From positions 1 through 62,648 of the forward strand of contig JANLPR010000202.1 in the NCBI GenBank assembly GCA_031367345.1: 62,648 nt of DNA, in the 5' to 3' direction. This document shows positions 5,312 to 14,086 of this stretch, one piece after another. The position numbers were made by a program, and so were the translations under genes. The stretch comes from JADKIH01 sp031367345 (GTDB lineage Bacteria; Bacteroidota; Bacteroidia; AKYH767-A; 2013-40CM-41-45). Position 1 is the first letter of the stretch. Every line of letters starts with the position of its first letter. The notes under the pieces are model-generated. The model was not told the DNA's origin and did not search any database. It saw only the letters and a program-made list of their open reading frames with translations.

Positions 5312-8239
5312 ATGCAGAATTTCGATCAATTAGATCCCCGAAAGTTTATACTTATTAAAGGTGCTCGGGTCCATAATTTAAAAAATATTGACGTTGCCAT
5401 TCCAAGAAACAAATTTGTTGTTATAACAGGACTTTCAGGCTCTGGTAAATCATCGTTAGCATTCGATACTTTATATGCCGAAGGTCAACGACGATATGTA
5501 GAAAGTTTAAGTAGCTACGCGCGTCAATTTATAGGACGAATGGATAAACCGGATGTCGATTATATCAAAGGTATTTCTCCGGCAATTGCAATTGAACAAA
5601 AAGTAAACACCAGAAATCCACGCTCAACGGTTGGCACATCAACGGAGATCTACGATTATTTAAAACTACTCTTCGCTCGCATAGGTCAAACCTACTCTCC
5701 TATCTCCGGTACATTAGTAAAAAGAAATACGGTAGAAGAAGTAGTTAATTATATCAACGAACTAAAAGAAGGCAGTAAAATTTTCTTGTTGGCTCCACTC
5801 TACCTACATCCCGGAAGAAGTATGGAGAATGAATTAAACATCTTAATCCAAAAAGGATTTATTCGTGTAAGTATAGCAGAAACTGTTTATAAAGTAGAAG
5901 ACTTGCTTTCGAAAGAATATGCAAACGTATTAAAGAACATCAGCGGAAGCTCTTCGACACTTACAACTTCTGCAAAAAAAACTAGTTCTGCGAAAAAGAA
6001 AAAGGCGGAAGAAATAGAAAGTATTCCTACACATCCTATTCGCTCAACAGTTCAAATTGTAATTGATCGAATTTCAGTATCTGCAAACGATGAAGCGAAT
6101 GATTCGAGAATAGCAGACTCAATACAAACTGCTTTCTTCGAAGGACAAGGCGAATGCTCTTTGCTCTTAGATGGCGATTTTAAAAATAAACAAATCAGTT
6201 TCAACAATCGTTTTGAGGCCGATGGAATTACATTTGAAGAACCTAGCACACAACTTTTCAGTTTTAATAATCCGTATGGCGCATGTAAAACTTGCGAAGG
6301 TTTTGGTTCGATCGTAGGAATAGATGAAGATTTGGTAATACCGGATAAGTCTCTTTCAGTATTTGATGGTGCGATTGTTTGCTGGCGAGGAGAAAAGATG
6401 AAAGAATGGAATGATGAGCTAATTAAATTTGCATACAAGTTCGACTTCCCAATTCATCGTCCGATTTATCAATTGAACGACGAAGACAAAAAATTACTTT
6501 GGAGTGGAAATAACTACTTCAAAGGATTGAAAGCATTTTTTCAATGGGTAGAAACACAAAGCTACAAGATTCAATATCGTGTAATGCTTTCGCGCTACAG
6601 AGGAAGAACCAGTTGCCCTGAGTGCAAAGGAACACGCCTGAGAGCCGATGCGAATTACGTGAAAGTTGGAGGAAAATCCATAACGGATGTTGTGTTGCAA
6701 CCGGTATCGCAATCTAAATTATTTTTCGAACAATTGAAGTTAAGCAATTACGAGCAGCAAGTTGCAAAACGAATTTTAGTAGAAATTGTGAACCGTTTAA
6801 ATTTCTTAGCAGATGTTGGCTTGGGATATTTAACGATGAACCGATTGTCAAACACACTTTCAGGAGGCGAATCGCAGCGAATAAACTTAGCCACTTCACT
6901 TGGAAGTTCGTTGGTTGGTTCAATGTATATTTTGGATGAGCCGAGTATTGGTTTACATCCGAGAGATACAAGTCGATTAATTAAAGTATTGAAGTCGCTT
7001 CGTGATATCGGAAATACGTTGATTATTGTAGAGCACGAAGAAGAAATAATGAAAGCTGCCGATCAGTTAATTGATATTGGTCCGGAAGCAGGAAGAGACG
7101 GTGGTCATTTAATTTTTCAAGGAAGTTTTAAAGAGATCTTAGATGATGAACGTGGTTATACCGGAAAGTATTTAAGCGGAAAAGAAAAAATTGCCTTGCC
7201 GTATCGTAGAAGAGTCGCGACTAGCTTTTTTAAGATTGAAGGAGCAAGAGAAAATAATTTAAAAAACATAACGGTAAAAATTCCTCTAGGAATAATGACC
7301 GTAGTAACAGGAGTAAGTGGCAGCGGCAAAACATCGCTGGTAAAAAAAGTAATTTATCCGGCATTGAAAAAAATTCATGGAGGATATGGAGAACAAACAG
7401 GAGCTTTCGATAAAATAAGCGGCGATTACAATAAACTTAGTTCCATCGAATTTGTTGACCAAAATCCGATAGGTAAATCATCGAGAAGCAATCCTGTTAC
7501 TTATGTAAAAGCTTACGACGAGGTGAGAGGATTGTTTTCAGAACTACCATTATCACGATCACGAAAATACAAGCCATCGCATTTTTCATTTAACGTAGAA
7601 GGTGGGCGCTGCGATGTTTGCGAAGGAGAAGGAGAAGTTACGATTGAGATGCAATTTATGGCCGACATACATTTGTTATGTGAGAACTGTCATGGAAAAC
7701 GTTTTAAGCAAGAAATTCTTGATATTGAATACAAAGGAAAAAACATTTCAGACATACTAGATCTGACCGTCGATGAAGCGATTGATTTTTTTACCGGTCC
7801 GTTGAAGTCGACCGGCAACGACGCAAAGATTGCGAATAAATTAAAGCCTTTGGCCGATGTAGGATTGGGCTATGTAAAACTTGGCCAATCGTCGAACACA
7901 TTATCGGGTGGAGAAGCGCAACGAATAAAGCTTGCATCCTTTTTACAAAAGGGAAATAATCATTCGCATACACTTTTTATTTTCGATGAGCCGACAACAG
8001 GCTTACATTTTCATGATATCAAAAAACTTTTGAAAGCCTTTGATATGCTAATTGATCAGGGCAACACTATTTTGGTGATAGAGCACAATTCAGAAGTTAT
8101 AAAATGTGCAGACTGGACGATCGACTTAGGACCTGAAGGAGGCGAAGAGGGTGGGCATTTGGTATTTGAAGGAACGCCCGAAAACTTGGCTAAGTGTAAA
8201 GAATCGTATACAGGAAATTATTTGAAAGAGAAGTTCTAA
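5312..8239 (+). CDS. uvrA: Excinuclease ABC subunit A
   Basis: 975-residue UvrA, the damage-sensing ATPase of nucleotide excision repair. It has two ABC modules: Walker A GLSGSGKSS at residues 40-48 with signature LSGGESQR near 517 and Walker B ILDEPSIGLHPRD near 540; then GVSGSGKTS near 667 with LSGGEAQR near 863 and FIFDEPTTGLHFHD near 890. The UvrB-binding region (about 130-245) is present, so this is a full-length UvrA rather than the shorter UvrA2 type. The zinc module is CDVC...CENC near 768-793. The first zinc finger keeps only one pair (CKTC). A low-complexity Lys/Ser stretch (about 213-235) sits inside the UvrB-binding region and makes the protein slightly long. Monocistronic, with a strong terminator directly after the stop. 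Confidence 0.98.
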   Translation: MQNFDQLDPRKFILIKGARVHNLKNIDVAIPRNKFVVITGLSGSGKSSLAFDTLYAEGQRRYVESLSSYARQFIGRMDKPDVDYIKGISPAIAIEQKVNTRNPRSTVGTSTEIYDYLKLLFARIGQTYSPISGTLVKRNTVEEVVNYINELKEGSKIFLLAPLYLHPGRSMENELNILIQKGFIRVSIAETVYKVEDLLSKEYANVLKNISGSSSTLTTSAKKTSSAKKKKAEEIESIPTHPIRSTVQIVIDRISVSANDEANDSRIADSIQTAFFEGQGECSLLLDGDFKNKQISFNNRFEADGITFEEPSTQLFSFNNPYGACKTCEGFGSIVGIDEDLVIPDKSLSVFDGAIVCWRGEKMKEWNDELIKFAYKFDFPIHRPIYQLNDEDKKLLWSGNNYFKGLKAFFQWVETQSYKIQYRVMLSRYRGRTSCPECKGTRLRADANYVKVGGKSITDVVLQPVSQSKLFFEQLKLSNYEQQVAKRILVEIVNRLNFLADVGLGYLTMNRLSNTLSGGESQRINLATSLGSSLVGSMYILDEPSIGLHPRDTSRLIKVLKSLRDIGNTLIIVEHEEEIMKAADQLIDIGPEAGRDGGHLIFQGSFKEILDDERGYTGKYLSGKEKIALPYRRRVATSFFKIEGARENNLKNITVKIPLGIMTVVTGVSGSGKTSLVKKVIYPALKKIHGGYGEQTGAFDKISGDYNKLSSIEFVDQNPIGKSSRSNPVTYVKAYDEVRGLFSELPLSRSRKYKPSHFSFNVEGGRCDVCEGEGEVTIEMQFMADIHLLCENCHGKRFKQEILDIEYKGKNISDILDLTVDEAIDFFTGPLKSTGNDAKIANKLKPLADVGLGYVKLGQSSNTLSGGEAQRIKLASFLQKGNNHSHTLFIFDEPTTGLHFHDIKKLLKAFDMLIDQGNTILVIEHNSEVIKCADWTIDLGPEGGEEGGHLVFEGTPENLAKCKESYTGNYLKEKF

Positions 8240-8273
8240 AAAAAAGCTGTCTAATTATAGACAGCTTTTTTTT
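8238..8273. terminator. Bidirectional terminator between uvrA and the PUR-like gene
   Basis: Perfect stem GCTGTCTA (8246-8253) / TAGACAGC (8258-8265) with a 4-nt loop, flanked by eight A and eight T, serving both converging genes. Confidence 0.92.
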
Positions 8274-8649
8274 AATTTCCAAGATCATCAAAATTGACAT
8301 CGCTAAAAGAAGTAGTACCTGGCGAAGTGTCGGTGTTATTATAAGTTTCTATAGGATCAGGGCTGGAGTATGAATCATTTTGATCAGGCTCAGTGGCTTT
8401 GATAGAGTACACTTTATCGAAAGCTTCATTCATGCCATCCATAAATTTTTCAAAATCTTCTCTGTAAAGAAAGATTTTATGTTTCTCATAAAACGGAGCA
8501 CCATCATTTCCGATTCGTTTTTTACTTTCAGTGATGGTGAGATAATAATCGTTTGCTTTAGTGCTTTTTACGTCAAAAAAATAAGTGCGTTTTCCGGCTC
8601 TCACTGATTTTGAAAATATCTCTTCACGGGAATTGTTTTGATCTGACAT
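8272..8649 (-). CDS. DUF3276 / PUR-alpha-like DNA- and RNA-binding protein
   Basis: 125-residue protein from ATG 8649 (MSDQNNSREEIFSK). A longer frame to 8685 exists, but it would begin inside the promoter box and is not conserved-looking. The domain occupies about residues 8-85: EEIFSKSVRAGKRTYFFDVK, NDYYLTITESKKR and KHKIFLYREDFEKFM. This family is widespread in Bacteroidota and related to the eukaryotic PUR-alpha single-stranded nucleic-acid-binding fold. The last 40 residues are acidic and low complexity. It has its own well-formed promoter. The physiological target is not known. Confidence 0.9.
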   Translation of the reverse strand: MSDQNNSREEIFSKSVRAGKRTYFFDVKSTKANDYYLTITESKKRIGNDGAPFYEKHKIFLYREDFEKFMDGMNEAFDKVYSIKATEPDQNDSYSSPDPIETYNNTDTSPGTTSFSDVNFDDLGN

Positions 8650-8682
8650 ATAGTCGAATAGGATTTTAAGAATGATTCGTGA

Positions 8683-8712
8683 CAAAAATAGAAAATAATT
8701 TAAATGTGCAAA
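8683..8712 (-). promoter_or_regulatory. Promoter of the PUR-like gene (TTTG-N18-TATTTTTG)
   Basis: On the minus strand, TTTG (complement of 8709-8712), an 18-base spacer and TATTTTTG (complement of 8683-8690) match the Bacteroidota -33/-7 consensus exactly. The start codon lies 33 bases downstream of the -7 box. Confidence 0.75.
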
Positions 8713-8963
8713 AAGCGTTTAAAAATAAATTGGGCTAAGGAAGATAAAAACACAAATAATAGTCAAAATAAAGGCCTAAATCATTAAAATACATAACATT
8801 ACACATTTCTGAATGGCTCAAACCTAAAAAGTAGAAATCAGATGGTAAAAGTTAGCATTTCCATTGTGGTTTTGTAAAAAAAGAATGAAGTGTTTGAGTT
8901 TTAAGAGTGAAAATACCAGAGAATTGTTGGTAACTTTAGACCGCAAGAATAGGACAAATCGCT
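8713..8963. other. Intergenic region without recognised content
   Basis: AT-rich spacer between two divergent genes. Apart from the two flanking promoter elements I see no small gene, RNA or strong palindrome. Confidence 0.5.
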
Positions 8964-8971
8964 TATTTTTG
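8964..8971 (+). promoter_or_regulatory. -7 box upstream of the MBL hydrolase / parAB operon
   Basis: TATTTTTG matches TAnnTTTG and ends 16 bases before the ATG at 8988, which implies a leader of only about 10 nt. The -33 element is weak. Confidence 0.5.
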
Positions 8972-8987
8972 CATTTTGTGAAACACT

Positions 8988-9671
8988 ATGCAGATTACTT
9001 ATTACGGCCACTCTTGCTTTTTAGTTGAATTAAGCGGGAAAAAATTATTATTTGATCCATTTATTAGTCCCAATCCTTTGGCTAAGAAAATCGACATTAA
9101 AACTATAGAAGCAGACTATATTTTAGTTTCGCATGGTCATTGGGATCATTTGGCAGATTTGGTTGAGATTTCAAAGCAAACGAATGCAACGTTGGTGTCT
9201 AATTATGAAATTACTGAATGGGCGGTAAAGCAAGGAGTCCAAAAGACGCATGCTATGAATATTGGCGGTCATTGGATTTTTGATTTCGGGAAGATTAAAT
9301 GTGTAAATGCTGTTCATTCATCATCGCTACCCGATGGAAGTTATGGAGGAAATCCGATGGGTTTCTTGATTGAAACAAACGACGAAAATATTTATTACGC
9401 AGGTGATACCGCTTTGCATTACGATATGAAATTGATAGGCGATTTTAAAAAAATGGATTATTCCTTTTTGCCATTGGGAAATAACTTCACGATGGGAATC
9501 GACAATGCCGTGATTGCAGCAGGTTTTATCAATTGCGATAAAATAATTGGAATGCACTATGACACCTTTGAACAAATTAAAATAGATCATAGTGAGGCCA
9601 AGTCGAAATTTGAAATGAGTGGAAAAGAGTTGACATTAATGAATATTGGGGAGACGAAAAGTTTCAAGTAA
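8988..9671 (+). CDS. UPF0173-type metal-dependent hydrolase (metallo-beta-lactamase fold)
   Basis: 227-residue member of the MBL-fold hydrolase family annotated as UPF0173 or YtkL-like. Metal-binding residues are in SHGHWDHLAD (His49, His51, Asp53, His54); further ligands are in AVHSSS, YAGDTALH and GMHYDTFEQI. No signal peptide, so it is cytoplasmic. The natural substrate is not established. It lies 38 bases upstream of parA on the same strand and probably shares a transcript with it. Confidence 0.92.
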   Translation: MQITYYGHSCFLVELSGKKLLFDPFISPNPLAKKIDIKTIEADYILVSHGHWDHLADLVEISKQTNATLVSNYEITEWAVKQGVQKTHAMNIGGHWIFDFGKIKCVNAVHSSSLPDGSYGGNPMGFLIETNDENIYYAGDTALHYDMKLIGDFKKMDYSFLPLGNNFTMGIDNAVIAAGFINCDKIIGMHYDTFEQIKIDHSEAKSKFEMSGKELTLMNIGETKSFK

Positions 9672-9709
9672 AAATTAAATAGAGCGCTAATAATTTTAAA
9701 AATAATTCG

Positions 9710-10525
9710 ATGGGAAAAATCATAGCCATTGCCAATCAAAAAGGTGGAGTTGGAAAAACAACCACCGCCATGAATCTAGCTGCGAGTTTGGCAGTACTGG
9801 AATACAAAACTCTTTTGATCGACAGTGATCCGCAAGCAAATGCGACATCAGGCGTAGGCTTTGATCCGAGAACGATAAAGACAAGTATTTATGAATGTAT
9901 CATTAATGAAGTGTTGCCAAAAGATATTATTCTAAAAACTGAAACACCTAACTTATTCTTACTTCCATCACACATCGACCTTGTAGGTGCAGAAATTGAA
10001 ATGATCAATTTGCCGCAAAGAGAACGGAAGATGAAAGATGTGTTGGAGAAAATCAGAGGGGAATATGATTTTATAATCATTGATTGTTCGCCTTCATTAG
10101 GACTAATTACGATCAATGCATTAACGGCGGCCGATTCAGTAATAGTACCTGTTCAATGTGAATATTTTGCATTGGAGGGATTAGGGAAATTATTGAACAC
10201 CATAAAAATAGTTCAGAGCCGATTAAATCCGGAGCTGGCCATAGAAGGAATATTACTTACGATGTATGATAGTCGTTTACGATTATCGAATCAGGTGGTA
10301 GAAGAAGTAAAAACGCATTTCCAGACAATGGTTTTCGACACCATCATTCAGCGAAATACGAAATTAGGAGAAGCACCAAGTTTTGGTCAGACGATCATCA
10401 TGCATGATGCTACGAGTAAAGGCTCAATTAATTATTTAAATTTAGCACGAGAAATTTTGCAGAAGAACAATCTGACAAAAATTAAAGAGGCTGATAAAAA
10501 AATACATGTAACAGATGAGCATTAA
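9710..10525 (+). CDS. parA: Chromosome-partitioning ATPase ParA/Soj
   Basis: 271-residue ParA-family ATPase that drives segregation of origin regions together with ParB. The deviant Walker A motif KGGVGKTT (residues 11-18) carries the signature Lys11; Walker A' is LLIDSDPQANAT and Walker B IIIDCSPSLG. It is the chromosomal, short type without an N-terminal helix-turn-helix. Its 3' end overlaps the parB start by 11 bases, which suggests translational coupling. Confidence 0.96.
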   Translation: MGKIIAIANQKGGVGKTTTAMNLAASLAVLEYKTLLIDSDPQANATSGVGFDPRTIKTSIYECIINEVLPKDIILKTETPNLFLLPSHIDLVGAEIEMINLPQRERKMKDVLEKIRGEYDFIIIDCSPSLGLITINALTAADSVIVPVQCEYFALEGLGKLLNTIKIVQSRLNPELAIEGILLTMYDSRLRLSNQVVEEVKTHFQTMVFDTIIQRNTKLGEAPSFGQTIIMHDATSKGSINYLNLAREILQKNNLTKIKEADKKIHVTDEH

Positions 10526-11408
10526 GAAAAGTGCACTAGGCCGAGGACTAAGTGCTTTACTGGAGAGTTCCGAAACGGATGTTACCAGCAATACAGAATC
10601 ATCGTCGGGCGTTGTAGGATCGATAGCTCAGATTCCATTGAGTCAGATAGTGGCAAATCCTTTTCAACCCAGAGTTGATTTTGATGATACTTCATTAGGA
10701 GAACTTGCTTCTTCGATTAAAGAACAAGGAATCATACAACCGATTACCGTACGAAAATTAGGCTACGATCAATACCAAATAATTTCAGGAGAGCGTCGTT
10801 TCAGAGCGTCAGCACTTGCCGGACTTAAAACGATACCTGCCTACATTCGAGTAGCGAACGATCAGGGAATGCTAGAAATGGCAATCATTGAAAACATCCA
10901 GCGAAGAGATTTAAACTCATTGGAAGTTGCACTGAGTTTTAAGCGCCTGATTGATGAATGTAATTTGACGCAAGAGGAATTAAGTGAGCGTGTAGGTAAA
11001 AACCGAAGTACAGTAACTAATTTTCTACGACTTTTAAAATTACCTCCCGATGTTCAAGCAGCGGTAAGAGATGGTAAAATTACGATGGGTCATGCAAGAG
11101 CTATTTTAGGTGTAGATGAAATAGACAAACAATTATTTATTTTCAAAGAGATACTTTCAAAAGATCTGAGCGTAAGAGATGTTGAATTACTTGCTAGGCA
11201 AACAGGTAATAAATCGACCATCAAAAAAAAGAAAGAAGAATTAAAAGACCAACTTTCATTTGAGTTCAGTAAAATTCAAAATATACTTACGAGTCATTTC
11301 GGAGCTAAAATTCAATTGAACAGGGCAAAAAATGGAAGCGGAAAAATTGTAATTCCATATACGAACGATGAAGACCTTAATCGCATTCTCGAATTACTCA
11401 ATTATTGA
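10515..11408 (+). CDS. parB: Chromosome-partitioning protein ParB/Spo0J
   Basis: 297-residue parS-binding CTPase. It begins with an Arg-rich ParA-stimulating stretch (KKSALGRGLSALL), followed by the ParB N-domain (IPLSQIVANPFQPR, then GERRFRA at 92-98), a helix-turn-helix region (LTQEELSERVGKNRSTVTNF) and a C-terminal dimerisation domain. I looked for an intact parS nearby and found only an 8-base half-site (8979-8986). Confidence 0.96.
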   Translation: MSIKKSALGRGLSALLESSETDVTSNTESSSGVVGSIAQIPLSQIVANPFQPRVDFDDTSLGELASSIKEQGIIQPITVRKLGYDQYQIISGERRFRASALAGLKTIPAYIRVANDQGMLEMAIIENIQRRDLNSLEVALSFKRLIDECNLTQEELSERVGKNRSTVTNFLRLLKLPPDVQAAVRDGKITMGHARAILGVDEIDKQLFIFKEILSKDLSVRDVELLARQTGNKSTIKKKKEELKDQLSFEFSKIQNILTSHFGAKIQLNRAKNGSGKIVIPYTNDEDLNRILELLNY

Positions 11409-11426
11409 TCGGCTGTCAGCGTACTG

Positions 11427-11984
11427 ATGAAGTCAACCATTCAACGTTCATTGTTTTGTTTGTTCATATTTCTTTTGAGCAACAGCAATTCTTATGGATC
11501 AAGTGAGCAAAAAGATTCGCTGAGTACCATGGCAAAACATCGAGCTAATAAATCGGCATTGTTTTCAGCATTGGTACCAGGATTAGGCCAAGCTTACAAT
11601 CATAAATATTGGAAGATCCCGATTATTTATGCGGGATTTGGAACACTATTTTATTTTATTCAGACAAACAATACAGAATATGTGAAATTTAAAAACGCAC
11701 TTATTTTCCGAACAGATAATGATTCGCTGACAAACGATGCGTATCCGAATCTAAGTAATGCAGACATCACAGTAAGGAAAGATTATTATAGAAGGAATCG
11801 AGATTTGAGTTATATATTATCAGGAGTTCTCTATACGTTGAATATTTTAGATGCTTATGTAGATTCGCAATTAATGGATTTTGATGTGAGTGACAACCTT
11901 TCAATACATACCTCTCCTACTCTATTTAATATAGAAGGAGGTCGAACATTAGCCGGAATACAGTTGACTTTTAATTTTAAATAA
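11427..11984 (+). CDS. DUF5683 membrane protein
   Basis: 185-residue protein with an N-terminal signal sequence (FCLFIFLLSNSNSYGSS), an Ala/Pro/Gly-rich membrane motif (ALFSALVPGLGQAYNHKYWKIP) and further hydrophobic segments near GFGTLFYFIQ and YILSGVLYTLNIL. This matches DUF5683, a Bacteroidota family typically encoded between parB and dapB, as here. It ends in an FNFK beta-strand-like tail. Function unknown; its fixed place suggests a housekeeping role in the envelope. It lies 18 bases after parB and 18 bases before dapB. Confidence 0.88.
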   Translation: MKSTIQRSLFCLFIFLLSNSNSYGSSEQKDSLSTMAKHRANKSALFSALVPGLGQAYNHKYWKIPIIYAGFGTLFYFIQTNNTEYVKFKNALIFRTDNDSLTNDAYPNLSNADITVRKDYYRRNRDLSYILSGVLYTLNILDAYVDSQLMDFDVSDNLSIHTSPTLFNIEGGRTLAGIQLTFNFK

Positions 11985-12002
11985 AAACTAAAAAACAGAT
12001 AC

Positions 12003-12746
12003 ATGAAGATTGCACTTGTTGGTTATGGTAAAATGGGTAAGACCATTGAGAAGGTAGCTTTAAAAAATGGTCACCAAATTGTATTGAGAGTTGATGTAAC
12101 AAATTCGAAATACATCGACATTGGAGATTTAAAAGGAGCTGATGTTGCCATAGAATTTTCTCAGCCAGATGCAGCGGTAGAGAATATACGTAAATGTTTC
12201 AAAGCAGGCGTTCCGGTTATTTGCGGAACAACAGGTTGGTTAAATCAATTTGATGGTATTGTAGCCGATTGCAAAGAAAACAATGGCAGTTTATTCTATT
12301 CGTCGAATTATAGTATTGGAGTTAATTTGTTTTTTGAAGTAAATAAAAAATTAGCAGCATTAATTAATCAGCAAGAGCAATATGATGAAGTATTGATTCA
12401 TGAAAGTCATCATTTAGAAAAACTCGACTCTCCAAGTGGAACAGCAATTTCATTGGCACAACAAATTATTGAAAATGTAGACCGAATAAAGGAATGGGTA
12501 AATTACAAAGCCGATGAGAGCGTAGATATGGGAGTTGAAAGCGATGGTGAACTTCCAATTTTCTCTACAAGAGAAGACGAAGTACCTGGCACGCACATTG
12601 TAAAATACTTTTCTGATGTAGATGAGATCGAAATTGTTCACAAGGCACTTAGCAGAAATGGATTTGCAATAGGCGCTTTAAAAGCAGCCGAATGGATACA
12701 AGGTAAAAAAGGCATCTTCGAAATGAAGGATATGCTCAATTTATGA
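12003..12746 (+). CDS. dapB: 4-hydroxy-tetrahydrodipicolinate reductase
   Basis: 247-residue DapB, which reduces the cyclic intermediate of the lysine and diaminopimelate pathway using NAD(P)H. The Rossmann motif is GYGKMGKTIE (residues 7-16), the nucleotide loop CGTTGW (74-79), and the active-site motif ESHHLEKLDSPSGTA (134-148) contains the catalytic His and Lys. C-terminal catalytic-domain strands are complete. Diaminopimelate feeds peptidoglycan, in keeping with cell-cycle neighbours on both sides. Confidence 0.97.
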   Translation: MKIALVGYGKMGKTIEKVALKNGHQIVLRVDVTNSKYIDIGDLKGADVAIEFSQPDAAVENIRKCFKAGVPVICGTTGWLNQFDGIVADCKENNGSLFYSSNYSIGVNLFFEVNKKLAALINQQEQYDEVLIHESHHLEKLDSPSGTAISLAQQIIENVDRIKEWVNYKADESVDMGVESDGELPIFSTREDEVPGTHIVKYFSDVDEIEIVHKALSRNGFAIGALKAAEWIQGKKGIFEMKDMLNL

Positions 12747-12882
12747 GACTAATTGAATTCTTAACAAGGCATTAACCAATAATTAATCGAAGACTACGTA
12801 TTTTAGTCCTGACAAAAGAAATAGAAATCATCATCTCCGTTTATTAGTTTTCATTTTCATCCAATAAATAATTAATCAATTT

Positions 12883-14046
12883 ATGAGCAGATTCAGAATT
12901 AACTGGGATCTAATTAAGGACATCGTTTTTGGTATTTTCACAATTGGCGTTTGGTTCTTACTTAAACCTCGTCCGGGTCAACGTAAAGCAGTATGGCGTG
13001 AATGGATGGATGCGATTATTTTCGCTGTAATTGCGGCTACCATTATTCGTACATTCTTTATTGAAGCATATACTATTCCGACACCATCAATGGAGAAGTC
13101 GTTGTTAGTTGGTGACTTTTTATTCGTTTCAAAAGTGAGTTACGGAGCAAGAATACCAATGACGCCGATTTCGTTTCCGTTTGCACATCACACCTTGCCG
13201 TTAGTTGGGGGTAAATCATATTTAGAGTGGATCAAACTTGGCTATCACCGCTTACCCGGATTTGGAACAGTGCATCGTGGAGACTGCGTAGTATTCAACT
13301 GGCCGGCAGAAAATGAAGGTCGACCAATTGACAAGAAAGAAAATTACATTAAGCGATGCATTGGTGTAGCCGGTGATACAATAACAATTAGAGAAAGACA
13401 AGTTTATATAAACGATAAAATATTTATCAATCCCGACTTTTCACAATCGTCGTATCATGTAGTTACCGATGGAACCGGATTTAGTTATTCGGCAATTCAA
13501 CGATTGGGACTAAGAGATGGTGAAGCACTTTCTCCGGTAGAATTCAATTTTCATTTAACATCGAAAGAGGCTGAAGAAATGAAAACTTTTGGCAATGTAA
13601 AACACATTGATGCTAACACAGTACCAAAAGGAATTTATCAAGATTTTATTTTCCCATTCGATGCTAAATATGATTGGAACGTTGACAATTTTGGTCCGCT
13701 TTATATTCCTAAAAAGGGAGCAACAATTACCATTGACACAACAAATATTTCTAAGTATCGGAAAGTGATTGGAGAGTACGAACAAAATAAATTAGAAGAG
13801 AGAGACGGCAAGATAATTATCAATGGTCAGGAGACTTCAACCTATACATTTAAAATGAATTATTATTTTATGATGGGCGATAACCGTCATAACTCCGCCG
13901 ACTCGCGCTTTTGGGGATTTGTACCGGAAGATCATGTTGTTGGTAAAGCCGTTTTCATTTGGATGAGTTGGGATACCAACGCTGACTTTTTGAATAAAGT
14001 GAGATGGAAAAGATTATTTCATACTATTCCAACTTTTGGGATTTAA
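12883..14046 (+). CDS. lepB: Signal peptidase I
   Basis: 387-residue type I signal peptidase. A hydrophobic segment at about 8-27 and another at 43-60 anchor it in the inner membrane. Catalytic Ser69 is in TPSMEKS and the general base Lys157 in NYIKRCIG; box E is MGDNRHNSADSRFWG near 330-344. It is longer than the ~320-residue Gram-negative enzyme because of an extra beta domain (about 175-310) typical of Bacteroidota. It lies 136 bases after dapB in the same direction and is followed by a strong terminator. Confidence 0.96.
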   Translation: MSRFRINWDLIKDIVFGIFTIGVWFLLKPRPGQRKAVWREWMDAIIFAVIAATIIRTFFIEAYTIPTPSMEKSLLVGDFLFVSKVSYGARIPMTPISFPFAHHTLPLVGGKSYLEWIKLGYHRLPGFGTVHRGDCVVFNWPAENEGRPIDKKENYIKRCIGVAGDTITIRERQVYINDKIFINPDFSQSSYHVVTDGTGFSYSAIQRLGLRDGEALSPVEFNFHLTSKEAEEMKTFGNVKHIDANTVPKGIYQDFIFPFDAKYDWNVDNFGPLYIPKKGATITIDTTNISKYRKVIGEYEQNKLEERDGKIIINGQETSTYTFKMNYYFMMGDNRHNSADSRFWGFVPEDHVVGKAVFIWMSWDTNADFLNKVRWKRLFHTIPTFGI

Positions 14047-14083
14047 AAAAGAAAGGCTACTCAATGCGAGTAGCCTTTCTTTT
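14045..14083. terminator. Bidirectional terminator after lepB
   Basis: AAAGGCTACTC / GAGTAGCCTTT stem, 5-nt loop, with A and T runs outside. It serves lepB and the convergent acyl-CoA reductase gene. Confidence 0.93.
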
Positions 14084-14086
14084 GGA

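Noticed and set aside
8979..8986. GTGAAACA resembling half of a parS site near parAB
   Set aside because: Only one half-site is present; the other half does not match, so it is not a usable parS call.
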